Below, in pieces: positions 26,009-35,260 of a stretch of DNA of 64,000 bases. The stretch is from Alphaproteobacteria bacterium MarineAlpha11_Bin1 (GTDB taxonomy: Bacteria; Pseudomonadota; Alphaproteobacteria; MPNO01; UBA830). Every line of letters begins with the position of its first letter. The first letter of the stretch is position 1. The notes under the pieces were generated by a model. That model had not been told where the DNA came from and did no database searches. It saw nothing but the letters and a program-made list of their open reading frames with translations. A program made the position numbers and the translations under genes. The stretch is from NCBI GenBank assembly GCA_002937455.1, contig PTJZ01000004.1:171298-235297 (forward strand), in the 5' to 3' direction.

Positions 26009-26494
26009 ATCAGTGCTCGCTGCACATCCATCGGCGTGACGCGGTGGAATAAGATGCGGACGGTATTCACGCACCAATCCCTTGCAATGGCGACGAGAAA
26101 ATGTCTCTTCCGATCTTCCGTTGACGGGGCATAGCCTGAACTGGCGTACGGGTTGGCATTGGATGAGTACATAGACTGAAAGAGATTTCTGCTCTGCGGA
26201 ATGGCTTTTGCAACGCAGACAAACGTTATCGCGGAGCGGTCGTTGGCCTGCGCTAGACCTTTAGTGTCGCGCCGATGGATGGGTGGCGAGTACGCCTACT
26301 CCGTAGGGAGGGTAGTTGCTGTAACGACCCCGTTTCGCTACTTCAAAGTTGAACCGTTCCATTTGTGTGTCGGGGGGCGCGACAAAAAGCACCCGACGGA
26401 TTCCACTCCCAGGAAACGCACTAAGCAACTCTGCATCGATACTCGAGAGGACGTCCGGCGACGGCGGTGAAATCTTAGAATCTAGTAAAATCAT
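26005..26494 (-). pseudogene. Remnant of a B12-binding radical SAM protein, internally deleted and frameshifted
   Basis: From the ATG at 26494 the frame reads an N-terminus ending in RRVLFVAPPDTQMER and NYPPYGVGVLA, the start of the cobalamin-binding domain in B12-type radical SAM enzymes. It then hits a stop near 26262. After a +1 shift near 26285 a second frame stays open to a stop at 26005 and encodes a natural-looking C-terminus (RKRHFLVAIARDWCVNTVRILF). The radical SAM core with its CxxxCxxC is missing, so about 300 residues appear to have been lost. The stop of the second frame overlaps the next gene start, as intact genes here do. Confidence 0.6.
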
Positions 26495-26515
26495 GGCGTT
26501 AAGCCCCAAAGACTA

Positions 26516-27784
26516 TCATATTAACTCGCGGTGATCACGTAGGAATAACGCTCCGACCCTGCCTGGGAATCCAGAGCCGTCAAAATGGCGGGCGGGAGAT
26601 ATTTCAATGAAACGGCTCTGCAACATGTCGTCGTCAGATTCAGGTTGCCATTCACCATCGAGCCGTTCGTTCATTTCACGGACCAGGGCGAGGATTTCGT
26701 CCGGCGTGTTTTCGAGAAACTCAACGCCGTCAGCATCAAGTTTTTCCAGTTCGTCCAAGGTCAACCAGTCGCTGTCCACACCCCGGGCAATCATGTGGCG
26801 GTATGGGATCAATTCTCCGCTGCGCTTGTAACGCGAATTCTTGAAAATAACGATATCGTGGGGCATCCGCCCGCATTCCCCGTATGGCAGCATATTTGCG
26901 TAGGCCACTGGTACCCCGAACATCGACGAGAGAATGTATATTCCGGACCCTGTTCCGACAAAAAATTTGCACGTGGCCTGTAGATATGTGTCCGCGAAAT
27001 CTGGATCGCTGAGGGTCGGGCGCACTACGCCGGTGTAATCGACGATATTCGGATGCAGCCCCGCCGGAAGCAATTCGGCAGGTGTATGGACACCCATGCG
27101 CAGCACGCGAATACCGCGTTCGGCAAGATATTCGGCCGCCGCGATGTATCCCTTGATATCACAGTTTCGGAAATCTTTTGTGCCCCAATAGCTATCAGGG
27201 TCCGGCGGGGTGTCCGGATTATCCGAATAACCCCGATCCTTGGCAAAAATGCAAACATACGCCCCGCCCTCCGGGACACCGAGTTCGCGCAGTAGCGCCT
27301 GTCCGCGCTCATGCTCTTCAGACGTGAAGGAGAGTTGTGGCCCGGGCTGGCTCCACTCCGCGCCGCGCAGCCAACCGGTGCAACCGAGGTCAATCCAGAT
27401 AAAGTGATCGGGTGTGAAGTTACGAATGTCTTCGAGCAGACGGCGAATACGATTCGAGCTAATCACCTTAACGCGGCGGCGGATCATCTTAAGAATCTGG
27501 CTATTGACTGGCCGGTCCCCAGCAACGAGTCGGACGATTTCACGACCCCGCGAAGGACTGAATTTGCGCAGACGCAGAAAATATTCGGTATTGCCGTAAA
27601 ACCGGCCCATCGTCTGATGGTGCAGGATTCCAATTCTCAGCCGTCCAAAAGGCCGCAGCAAACCGGCAAGGCCAAACAGAAGAGCTGCGCTGATGCGCGT
27701 GCACGCCGAAGCCGCCGGCCTTTCGGCGCGTTCCTGCCTCTCCCAGATTAATTCTTTGCGCGTTTTGTCTGACGATGTCGGCAT
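26516..27784 (-). CDS. TIGR04372-family glycosyltransferase (copy 2)
   Basis: About 422 residues from the ATG at 27784. A hydrophobic segment (ISAALLFGLAGLLRPFG) lies near residue 35. Further motifs are VCIFAKDRGYSDN and CKFFVGTGSGIYILSSMFGVPVAYANMLPYGE, closely paralleling copy 1 (FFLGNNSG, VPWAAANLCPM). The two genes flank the radical SAM remnant, so they may be products of an old duplication or successive transferases of one repeat unit. The longer frame starting at 27847 overlaps the sulfotransferase end and is not preferred. Sugar specificity unknown. Confidence 0.82.
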   Translation of the reverse strand: MPTSSDKTRKELIWERQERAERPAASACTRISAALLFGLAGLLRPFGRLRIGILHHQTMGRFYGNTEYFLRLRKFSPSRGREIVRLVAGDRPVNSQILKMIRRRVKVISSNRIRRLLEDIRNFTPDHFIWIDLGCTGWLRGAEWSQPGPQLSFTSEEHERGQALLRELGVPEGGAYVCIFAKDRGYSDNPDTPPDPDSYWGTKDFRNCDIKGYIAAAEYLAERGIRVLRMGVHTPAELLPAGLHPNIVDYTGVVRPTLSDPDFADTYLQATCKFFVGTGSGIYILSSMFGVPVAYANMLPYGECGRMPHDIVIFKNSRYKRSGELIPYRHMIARGVDSDWLTLDELEKLDADGVEFLENTPDEILALVREMNERLDGEWQPESDDDMLQSRFIEISPARHFDGSGFPGRVGALFLRDHRELI

Positions 27785-27803
27785 GGGTCTTAATTCTTTC
27801 GGG

Positions 27804-29315
27804 TCATGGCAGCGTATCGGGCAGTATCTCATCATGCCGCGCCGCACGCCAAAATCGGCCGGCGGTCACTCTCCAGCGGCGGACAAGATAGACCGGACAG
27901 CTTATGATTGCAGTCACATAGCGTATTAGATTGATGGCGACAAAAACTGTTTGTGCGATCCGAAGCGATATAAAGGCGCCGAGCCCCCGGCTGACTTCAC
28001 GGTTTTGCAGGCACTTCTTCAAGTATTCGCGATATCTCCGGGGGCGCCAAATCCGAAGATCCTTCTGCGTCCATTTGTGCCGATAAAACGCATTGAAGCC
28101 ATAATCCTTAAACGGCGTTCGACCTGAAGCTTCGTCGCAGCAGGCACGGATAAATTTGGCAAACGAGGTGGGTCGCAGATAGTCGATAAAAACACCCCAT
28201 TCGACCGTCGACGGCAGCAGCATCGTCAGATAAAGGCGTATGCGCTCGATCCACCCGTTCGCGGTATACAACTCGGGTTCATAACCGTATTTCCGCATGT
28301 AATTCCTGAAAAGGCCCTCGAATACATACCAGTCACGACGACCGATCTTTTTCTTCCAGGATTCGGAAACAATCCGCGGATTGACCGTGTTCATCGGCTC
28401 CATGTCGTAAATCTGATCTCCCCACCATAACTGGCCGCCAAACGTGATCTGGCTCAAGCACGGATGTTCGGAAATCCCGATAAAGGCAGCAGTTTTACGG
28501 AGCACCGCTGGCGCATCGTAGAATAGATCTTCATGGCGCACGACGCGGAGCCGGTCTTCAGAAACACCACTCAGTACCTCGAGACTCTCATAGAGATACC
28601 TGCTGATAAAATAATAGACCCGGCGCTTGAAAATTGCCGCATCAGTCGCGTCATAGCGATGAGCGTCGACCGCGACTTCACTTGAATTGTAGCGGCCCGA
28701 AAAATTCGATCGAGGATCGCGAACTGTGCCAATGATCAGCAGTTCAGGGAAGTCGGGAATCAGATATTGAGGCAAATATTCGTGGACATGGATATGGTAC
28801 ACGAGCACCGTTTTTAGTTTAAGGTTTTCGTTACGACAATAGGCGTAAGCGTAATGAACAGCGAGCAGAAAAGTGCGCCCGGAGATGGCCTCGTTTGCCA
28901 ATAGATGCGCTAGATAGCTCCGAAACACAGCCTCATCTATCGCAATGAATTCACTCCGGTCATCGCCCAGCTCAGCCAGGCCATCGAATCCCGAAATGCG
29001 CCGCGTATCAATCACCGACGCGTGCTTCACACAAAATACGTCGATTATATCCGCCCACGTTCGGTCGGTAGGCATTTCGGACGACCATTCCTCCCAATGC
29101 GCGTAAAAATACATCAACGGGTATGCTGGCACCATATAAACCTCGGGGTGTCCGTCTATGAATCCCTGATATAACTTTGTGCCGCTTCCATTCGCGGTGT
29201 ACAGCGCGACCATTCTCGGTTCGGGTATATCTTGAAAACGTGGCCAGTTTCCCGACTGAATTGCCTCGGTGGGCCCATCGTCAGGCGTTAGAGGTGTCGG
29301 CCCAGTCTGGCTCAT
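27804..29315 (-). CDS. Sulfotransferase
   Basis: A 503-residue PAPS-dependent sulfotransferase. The 5'-phosphosulfate loop is YTANGSGTKL (39-48) and the 3'-phosphate motif is VRDPRSNFSGRYN (198-210), with the Arg and Ser typical of the fold. A hydrophobic stretch near 440-470 may associate with the membrane. It would move sulfate from PAPS to a sugar hydroxyl. The PAPS-making genes sat and cysC lie a few genes downstream in the same orientation. ATGA overlaps the methyltransferase at 29312. Confidence 0.87.
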   Translation of the reverse strand: MSQTGPTPLTPDDGPTEAIQSGNWPRFQDIPEPRMVALYTANGSGTKLYQGFIDGHPEVYMVPAYPLMYFYAHWEEWSSEMPTDRTWADIIDVFCVKHASVIDTRRISGFDGLAELGDDRSEFIAIDEAVFRSYLAHLLANEAISGRTFLLAVHYAYAYCRNENLKLKTVLVYHIHVHEYLPQYLIPDFPELLIIGTVRDPRSNFSGRYNSSEVAVDAHRYDATDAAIFKRRVYYFISRYLYESLEVLSGVSEDRLRVVRHEDLFYDAPAVLRKTAAFIGISEHPCLSQITFGGQLWWGDQIYDMEPMNTVNPRIVSESWKKKIGRRDWYVFEGLFRNYMRKYGYEPELYTANGWIERIRLYLTMLLPSTVEWGVFIDYLRPTSFAKFIRACCDEASGRTPFKDYGFNAFYRHKWTQKDLRIWRPRRYREYLKKCLQNREVSRGLGAFISLRIAQTVFVAINLIRYVTAIISCPVYLVRRWRVTAGRFWRAARHDEILPDTLP

Positions 29316-30433
29316 AAAACGACGAAACTGGCCGAATATTTGGCCGAAAGTCGCTCCGCGACCGGCACCGTTTGACTGCCAAGTGGTACAAGAACGACGG
29401 AACTCGCCGTCACGTCCTGCGGATGCAAAATCTGGCGGCCGCGAAATGTCTGGCCAATCCGTTTGGGATTTTCGTCAACAAAAAACCGTGTTCGACCCCC
29501 AAGCTCTTCATCAAGAAAAGCAGCCTCGATCGTCGTGCCCAGAATTCCGTCGGCAGGCTTACTGCCATGGGCGCCAATAGCGTTTGAAAGTGCCCGCACA
29601 TGGTTATGTGCCGACTCAAGAACCGATACCCCAGAGAATTCGGACACATCGCGTTCAACTCGATCACCAACGCGTCCGAGCAGTGTGACATCGCGTGGAA
29701 AAGGCATGTCTTGAAGCATTTTCACTCGGAACCCGAGTTCAGACATCAGCGCAGTCAGCGTGGTCTCGGAAAAATGATAGTGAAGGTCTCCAAGCAGGAG
29801 CGCACAAGGTTTTTTCAAGATGTCCGGAGTCTGGATAAAAATTGCTCCAGCCGGGTTGATCCAGGCACGGATCTGATACATCAGTTCGGCGATTTCGCGG
29901 ACGTACTGGATGCTATGTGACATGCAGATCAGGTCGAAAGGACCATCAATATCTCGCCAGTCACCAGTCTCTAATGTGAACGCACCGCCCGTCGGAAAAC
30001 CGTCGCGTGGCGCTACATCGTAGCCGACGAGCGTGGCATCTGGGCGGAGGGTGGAGAACTCCTGCAACAACCGACCGTTAAAACACCCAAAATCGAGAAT
30101 TCGAGGCGGAAAGTCGGGTAAAACCCCGACAAGAGCTTCGGCCTGAACTCTCGATGCCGGAACTGGATCCGCCCCACCGGGGACCGAGATCGCGTGCACC
30201 TCTTCATGGGCCGCGTAGAGTTCGCTGCGATACAGGGCGTCGATGTCTTGCAACGTTTGAGCCTTCGCAATGCGAAAGATTGTCCCGCAACTGCTACATT
30301 CACCCAATCTCCCCGTCTCGGTATCGAGGCGCACGAAGTCTAGGTGTCGGAACAATGGAAAGGGAAATTCGCGCACAATGCTATTGGCAGCGCCGCAAGC
30401 GGGGCAAATGCCAGAACCTGCTTTGTTGTCCAT
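29312..30433 (-). CDS. Class I SAM methyltransferase with N-terminal zinc ribbon
   Basis: A 373-residue protein. An N-terminal zinc ribbon (CPACG ... CSSCG, about residues 12-51) is followed by a class I methyltransferase core with ILDFGCFNGRLLQEF and an acidic GYDV strand, then LICMSHSIQYV. This resembles sugar C-methyltransferases of the TylC3/NovU kind, which bind zinc near the N-terminus. The C-terminal 110 residues (AAFLDEELGGRTRFFVDENPKRIG) look like the trailing Rossmann part of those enzymes. Substrate unknown, presumably a nucleotide sugar. Confidence 0.8.
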   Translation of the reverse strand: MDNKAGSGICPACGAANSIVREFPFPLFRHLDFVRLDTETGRLGECSSCGTIFRIAKAQTLQDIDALYRSELYAAHEEVHAISVPGGADPVPASRVQAEALVGVLPDFPPRILDFGCFNGRLLQEFSTLRPDATLVGYDVAPRDGFPTGGAFTLETGDWRDIDGPFDLICMSHSIQYVREIAELMYQIRAWINPAGAIFIQTPDILKKPCALLLGDLHYHFSETTLTALMSELGFRVKMLQDMPFPRDVTLLGRVGDRVERDVSEFSGVSVLESAHNHVRALSNAIGAHGSKPADGILGTTIEAAFLDEELGGRTRFFVDENPKRIGQTFRGRQILHPQDVTASSVVLVPLGSQTVPVAERLSAKYSASFVVL

Positions 30434-30469
30434 CTTACTTACGCGCAGCCGGATAGATTTCGAGAGACC

Positions 30470-31141
30470 TTATCGCCTGGGAGTCACGCAGAGTGCCCAG
30501 ATAAAATGACACATCGGCGCGTAGCCCGTATGCACAACCTCGTCGTTCATGCCAAACAGAAAAACGTTGTGAAAATATTTTAGCCCAAGCGCGCGCAGCG
30601 TATCCTGCGTTTTTAAATTGATATGCCCCTTGCATGACCATTCAGATGCATATTGTTCAGCCGATTTATTTGGCGTGCCAATCAGCATCACCCCATGATC
30701 ACGAATCGATTCAGTCAGATTAGCCATGAAGGCGCCTTCTTCGCCCGGAAATATATGTTCGATGACATCGATCATATAAACAGCATCGACTTTCGGTTTA
30801 TAGAACCCTTCACGAAAGTCGAAATATTCATATGTCGCGTTTTTCACGAAATTCTTGTGACGGCGCTCTGTGTCCTTTAGCAGCGGCGCATTTATATCTG
30901 CGCAGATCAGCCTACCTACTGCATCGGCTACCAGCGGCGCACCAAAACCATCGCCGCAACCGACCTCCATCACAGTATCCATGCCTCCAAGCATCTTCGA
31001 CGCAAATTTGTACCGCGACGTCACAAAGGCAAAATGCTTTGGGTCATTAGCATAATCATCTGACGCGTATCGCCCGAGTTCTATTGGTGTGGCCGTGATT
31101 TCGCTGTCGACTTCCTCCCACAGCTTCTTAGAATCGCTCAT
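30470..31141 (-). CDS. Class I SAM-dependent methyltransferase
   Basis: A 223-residue methyltransferase with the SAM loop VMEVGCGDGFGAPLV (about 57-71), ICADIN, and VDAVYMIDVIEHI as motif II/III. The C-terminus lacks extra domains. Its start overlaps the stop of the cupin gene. The gap of about 36 bases to the next gene holds no recognisable signal. A glycan O- or N-methylation role is inferred from the operon. Confidence 0.85.
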   Translation of the reverse strand: MSDSKKLWEEVDSEITATPIELGRYASDDYANDPKHFAFVTSRYKFASKMLGGMDTVMEVGCGDGFGAPLVADAVGRLICADINAPLLKDTERRHKNFVKNATYEYFDFREGFYKPKVDAVYMIDVIEHIFPGEEGAFMANLTESIRDHGVMLIGTPNKSAEQYASEWSCKGHINLKTQDTLRALGLKYFHNVFLFGMNDEVVHTGYAPMCHFIWALCVTPRR

Positions 31142-31713
31142 GTTGTTCCTCCTTGGGTGCCGGAGTGGGAAGCCCCAGCTGGAAGCCCAGCGCCTTTGAG
31201 CCAGGCTTCTATGAATGCGGATTGCAGTGCTGGATCGCCGTCTTCAGCGGGCGCCCATTCGGCGTCGACCCTGTCAGCGATGTCGAATGGGCCGTTCGTC
31301 ACTTCGTGGAAAACAACGAAATCCGTCTCCGGCAATACGGAATGAAACGTCTCCGAATGCAGTCGGTAAAAGAACGAACCCCCGCCGCCCGGCTTCGCCA
31401 TCTGGATCGTTTGTTTCCAGGTCGCATCATCGCCGAACAGAAAGATCTTCAGCCTTCCTTCGACAATGTGAAAAGATTCGCTTTTGCCGCGATGTTTGTG
31501 AGGTTGCACATACGCGCCACCAGTATGGGCTATCAGCATTTCATGCAGCGCATCGTCGTTTCCGGGATGCGCACATAGCCGCGCCCGACCCCGCCGGTTC
31601 TTCTCTGCAACGAATTTCAGGAAGGCTATCGCGTCATCCGTAACGATGGTCGGATTTCCATCGGCGACGTAAACTTCGTCATTGATCCGAGCAAAACCGG
31701 ACGGGATCTTCAT
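31138..31713 (-). CDS. WbuC-family cupin metalloprotein
   Basis: About 191 residues from the ATG at 31713, whose ATGA overlap with the aminotransferase stop decides the start over an in-frame one 81 bases upstream. It has a single cupin with metal-type residues in HKHRGKSESFHIVEGRLKIFLF and a second motif around HSVLPETDFVVFHEV. WbuC proteins occur in O-antigen loci without an established reaction. Isomerase or metal-binding roles have been suggested from fold alone. Confidence 0.8.
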   Translation of the reverse strand: MKIPSGFARINDEVYVADGNPTIVTDDAIAFLKFVAEKNRRGRARLCAHPGNDDALHEMLIAHTGGAYVQPHKHRGKSESFHIVEGRLKIFLFGDDATWKQTIQMAKPGGGGSFFYRLHSETFHSVLPETDFVVFHEVTNGPFDIADRVDAEWAPAEDGDPALQSAFIEAWLKGAGLPAGASHSGTQGGTT

Positions 31714-32804
31714 AAGCGGTAAAACTCTCGGATACAGCCCGTCACGTAATCGACCTCGCGTTCGCCAATCAGATCCTCCTGGTTTGGCAGGCACAGAATT
31801 TCGTTCGCCGCGCGCTCCGCAACTGGAATCTCGACATCAAAACGATCGCGATAGGCGGTGTGTCGCGGCATAGGGATTGGGTGCTGCACCTGGGTTTCGA
31901 CCCCACGTTCGGCGAGGTGGCTCATAAGGGCATCCCGGTCATCGGCTAGCACCGAATAGGCGTAGTAAATATGTTTGTTCCCGGGTAGTTCGCGCGGGCA
32001 ACGAACCACATTGTCCAGCCGGTCGTTATACAGCGCTGCAATCTCGCGGCGTTTCTCGATTTTCTCTTCAAGATAATCCAGGCTGATGACTAGCATCGTC
32101 GCCTGAATAGTGTCGAGCCGACCATTGAGGCTCGGGTAGACGCAATCCTGTTTGTTGATAGTGCCGCCATACCGCAGGATCGTCAGTTTTTCACGAATCT
32201 CTGCGTCATCGGTAACGATAGCACCGGCTTCACCATACCCATTATAAACCTTCATTGGGTTCATGCTGAAGCAGCTCATCGTGCCGTAAGACCCGCAGAC
32301 CCGGTCGTTGCGTTGCGCGCCGAACGCCTGGGCACCATCTTCAATGACGAGAAGATCGTGCCGCGAAGCGATCTCCATAATGGTTTCCATCTCACACATC
32401 TGGCCGGTAAAATGGACGGGAATGATGGCACGTGTCCGGTTCGTGATCAGTGCTTCGATGGCCCCCGGGTCGATATTCAGATCATAGCGGATATCGGCAA
32501 AGACCGGCGTGGCCCCCACCAGGACGATCGCGTTTGCCGTCGCAATCCAGGAAAGCGGCGTGGTGATAACCTCATCGCCCTCGCCGATGCCGGCCGCCTT
32601 CAGCGCCAGAAATAATGCGTCCGTCCCGGAGTTAACACCGATCCCATGTTGACGGCCGCAATATGCCGCCATTCGTTCTTCAAACTCGTTATGTTCCGGC
32701 CCTAGAATAAAGCGGCCGTGCTGAAGCACCTTGTCGATCGATTCAAGTAGCCGAGCACGCAACGCGGTATCCGTTACGCTGAGATCTCGATACCTAATTT
32801 CCAT
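31710..32804 (-). CDS. DegT/DnrJ/EryC1-family sugar aminotransferase
   Basis: A 364-residue PLP enzyme. GVNSGTDALFLAL forms the phosphate cradle, VIEDGAQAFGA holds the PLP-stacking Asp, and the Schiff-base lysine lies in SMNPMKVYNGYGEAG. It would aminate a keto-sugar nucleotide using glutamate. It sits immediately downstream of a split transketolase and before the WbuC cupin. The keto-sugar precursor cannot be identified. Confidence 0.9.
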   Translation of the reverse strand: MEIRYRDLSVTDTALRARLLESIDKVLQHGRFILGPEHNEFEERMAAYCGRQHGIGVNSGTDALFLALKAAGIGEGDEVITTPLSWIATANAIVLVGATPVFADIRYDLNIDPGAIEALITNRTRAIIPVHFTGQMCEMETIMEIASRHDLLVIEDGAQAFGAQRNDRVCGSYGTMSCFSMNPMKVYNGYGEAGAIVTDDAEIREKLTILRYGGTINKQDCVYPSLNGRLDTIQATMLVISLDYLEEKIEKRREIAALYNDRLDNVVRCPRELPGNKHIYYAYSVLADDRDALMSHLAERGVETQVQHPIPMPRHTAYRDRFDVEIPVAERAANEILCLPNQEDLIGEREVDYVTGCIREFYRL

Positions 32805-32819
32805 CAGATCTGACCTGCG

Positions 32820-33740
32820 CTAGCTTTTGCGAAGTTCGCCAAGAATGTGTTCCTTACCGAGCCCATGGGCGGCACGTAATTCATCATGACTGCCATAACA
32901 ATGGATGAATTCATCGGCGAGCGTGAACACCTTGAGATCACACATCGCGCGTTCGTCCCAGGCGATCGATTTAGCGTGGGTCGCCAGACCACCGATCGGC
33001 GCATGCTCCTCAATGACAACGACGCGGGCATGGTTTTTAAGATTTCGGGCGATGCCTTCCCGATCTATCGGCTTCAGCGTGTGCACGTTGACGACACTGA
33101 CCGATGCGCCGCCCGCTTCAAGCTCGTCAGCGATTTCCAGTGCCATCGACATGATCGCGCCATGTGCCATGATGCAGATATCACTGCCCTGCCGGATCGT
33201 CCGGACCTTACCGAATTCGAATCCCTCGACGGCATTTTCAGTCAGATTCGGCTCACCTGCCTTGCCCAGCCTCAGATATAGGGGCCCCTTGTTCTCCAAC
33301 GCACAGAACCTGGTCATTTCCCGCGTTTCCAGCGGATCGCAGGGGGTCAGAATCCGCATGTTGGGTATTGCCCCGGCAACGGCGATATCTTCCTGGGTAT
33401 GATGGGTACCACCCAGCGTCGAATACACGATGCCGGCGCCCATACCGACAACCGTTACCGACAAATTCTGATAGCAAAGATCGTCACGCACCATTTCGAA
33501 CGGACGGTAGAGAGTAAAAGTCGCAATCGTATAGGCGAACGGCCTCAAGCCCTTGAGAGCCATGCCGGCGCAAATGCCGATCATCGACTGCTCTGCGACT
33601 CCCACATTCAGAAAGCGGTCCGAATGATCGCGCTGGAAATCCGCCATGCTGCCGGCGGGTGAAATATCCGCCACGACGATACAGACACGTTCGTCTTCGA
33701 GCGCAGATTCATACAGTGCTTCGGAAAATGCATTTCTCAT
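32820..33740 (-). CDS. Transketolase C-terminal subunit
   Basis: A 306-residue protein with the pyrimidine-binding and C-terminal domains of transketolase. It shows VGVAEQSMIGICAGMALKG (the activating glutamate in AEQ), DDLCYQNLSVTVVGMGAG, and a C-terminal regulatory-like domain with VVIEEHAPIGGLATH. It pairs with the N-terminal half encoded just upstream (ATGA overlap). Transketolase moves two-carbon ketol units and with transaldolase can make sedoheptulose 7-phosphate, the precursor of heptose nucleotides. Confidence 0.9.
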   Translation of the reverse strand: MRNAFSEALYESALEDERVCIVVADISPAGSMADFQRDHSDRFLNVGVAEQSMIGICAGMALKGLRPFAYTIATFTLYRPFEMVRDDLCYQNLSVTVVGMGAGIVYSTLGGTHHTQEDIAVAGAIPNMRILTPCDPLETREMTRFCALENKGPLYLRLGKAGEPNLTENAVEGFEFGKVRTIRQGSDICIMAHGAIMSMALEIADELEAGGASVSVVNVHTLKPIDREGIARNLKNHARVVVIEEHAPIGGLATHAKSIAWDERAMCDLKVFTLADEFIHCYGSHDELRAAHGLGKEHILGELRKS

Positions 33741-34558
33741 TCGGCACCCCCAAGTTCGCGCATGGCCTGCTCGTATTCTTCTTTATTCGGCGACCTGTAA
33801 TGCCACATCGGAATGTTTTCCATGTAACTGACACCTTTGCCTTTTGTCGTAGCGCCGATCAGAGCAAAAGGCTTGTCACCCGAACGAGCCGTTACCGCTT
33901 CGTATATCGCGCCGGAGTCATGTCCATCGGTTTCACCAACTTCCCAGCCGAATGATTCGAATTTCTCAGCCAATGGATAGAAACTTGGATGGGTTTCGGA
34001 AGTTCGCCCGAGACTCTGGAAATCGTTGTTGTCGATCAACGCAACCAGATTGGTGAGGCAAAGGGACGACGCCATCATCAACGCCTCCCAGGTCGACCCT
34101 TCCTGCAGCTCGCCATCGCTGAGAACGGCAAAAACCTGACCGTCGGTTTTCCGAATGCGCTCGGCATAGGCCATGCCCACCGTCATCGACAAACCATGTC
34201 CCAGCGAGCCCGTCGACGCCTCTATACCGGGTACTCCATAGTCAGGGTGGCAACCGAGCTGCCCGTCTGCAGTGCAATACCGGTCAAGGTCCTCGCGTGA
34301 GAGAACGCCAAGATCTTCGAGAATCACATACTGAATCATACAGCCATGACCCTTGGAGATCAGAAAGGTGTCCGGAGAACTGCCATCTGCATCGCGCCGC
34401 ATGAAGCCGTTATATGCCGCATCGACAAGTTCCGTGCACGAATAGGCCCCTGCCATGTGCAGCGCCGTCACCTGTTGGGAAATTTCCAAGATGCGGCGTC
34501 GGTAGGCACCGCACCTTTGTTCCGCGACGGCGGGATCAAAAGAGTTTTTTAGCGTCAT
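33737..34558 (-). CDS. Transketolase N-terminal subunit
   Basis: A 273-residue thiamine-diphosphate-binding half of transketolase. STGSLGHGLSMTVGMAYA and the metal/ThDP motif SDGELQEGSTWEA followed by LVALIDNN are clear. Length and split into two genes are common in surface-sugar loci. It sits two genes upstream of the aminotransferase and may serve the heptose pathway together with the transaldolase at 41951. Confidence 0.9.
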   Translation of the reverse strand: MTLKNSFDPAVAEQRCGAYRRRILEISQQVTALHMAGAYSCTELVDAAYNGFMRRDADGSSPDTFLISKGHGCMIQYVILEDLGVLSREDLDRYCTADGQLGCHPDYGVPGIEASTGSLGHGLSMTVGMAYAERIRKTDGQVFAVLSDGELQEGSTWEALMMASSLCLTNLVALIDNNDFQSLGRTSETHPSFYPLAEKFESFGWEVGETDGHDSGAIYEAVTARSGDKPFALIGATTKGKGVSYMENIPMWHYRSPNKEEYEQAMRELGGAE

Positions 34559-34600
34559 GCCAATGCTCCGGTCAGTCGGTGATGAAGGGCCGCACGAGGC

Positions 34601-35260
34601 TCATTCAATAATTGTCCAGTTGTAGTCGCCGGTGTAGCCGGCCTCATTGAACAGGGAAATCCAACCATCGGTGAAATCATGAAATTCCGCCGTCAGAACC
34701 CATTCCATAAATAGGTCCCGCTGTTCCTGGGTGCGGTATGAATCAACAGTAATAAACCCGTTGCCGGGGGCGAGGCGTTCCACCTCGCGCAGCGCGGTGA
34801 TGCAGCGTTCGCGTGGCAGGTTGTGTAGAGTGTTCAGACATATGACAGCGTCAAAACTACCATCCGGAAACGGGAGGCTTTCGGCTGTTCCCTGATGAAG
34901 CCGGCCAATCACTTCAGGTTCACAATTCATCAGAGCGTATTCGGAAATATCGAGCCCGAATGCTTCAATGCCCGGGCAGGCGCCGAGCAGGTCTTTGACC
35001 AAAAACCCCTTGGCGCAACCGACATCGAGAATACGGGATCCCGGGCCTAGACCGAAATGATCCACAATATCCCGGGCGACAGGCTGCCAGCGGCCATCGT
35101 AACCGTATCCGCCATAGCCGTATTCTCTGGGGCCATCGAAATAAAGCTCACCGTATTCCTTCGATATTCTGATGCTCTCGTCGGATTTTTCGGTCACGCG
35201 CGCTTTAACATTGCGCTTACCGCCTTTCGGCAGTGCACGCAGAAGATCCAGTTCAGCCAT
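34601..35260 (-). CDS. Class I SAM-dependent methyltransferase
   Basis: A 219-residue methyltransferase with ILDVGCAKGFLVKDL as the SAM loop, FGLDISEYAL, and SFDAVICLNTLHNLPRE as motifs II and III. It overlaps the dehydrogenase-like gene by 8 bases. A tyrosine- and glycine-rich stretch (YGYGGYGYDGRW, about 47-58) precedes the core. Probably acts on a glycan precursor; the target is unknown. Confidence 0.85.
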   Translation of the reverse strand: MAELDLLRALPKGGKRNVKARVTEKSDESIRISKEYGELYFDGPREYGYGGYGYDGRWQPVARDIVDHFGLGPGSRILDVGCAKGFLVKDLLGACPGIEAFGLDISEYALMNCEPEVIGRLHQGTAESLPFPDGSFDAVICLNTLHNLPRERCITALREVERLAPGNGFITVDSYRTQEQRDLFMEWVLTAEFHDFTDGWISLFNEAGYTGDYNWTIIE

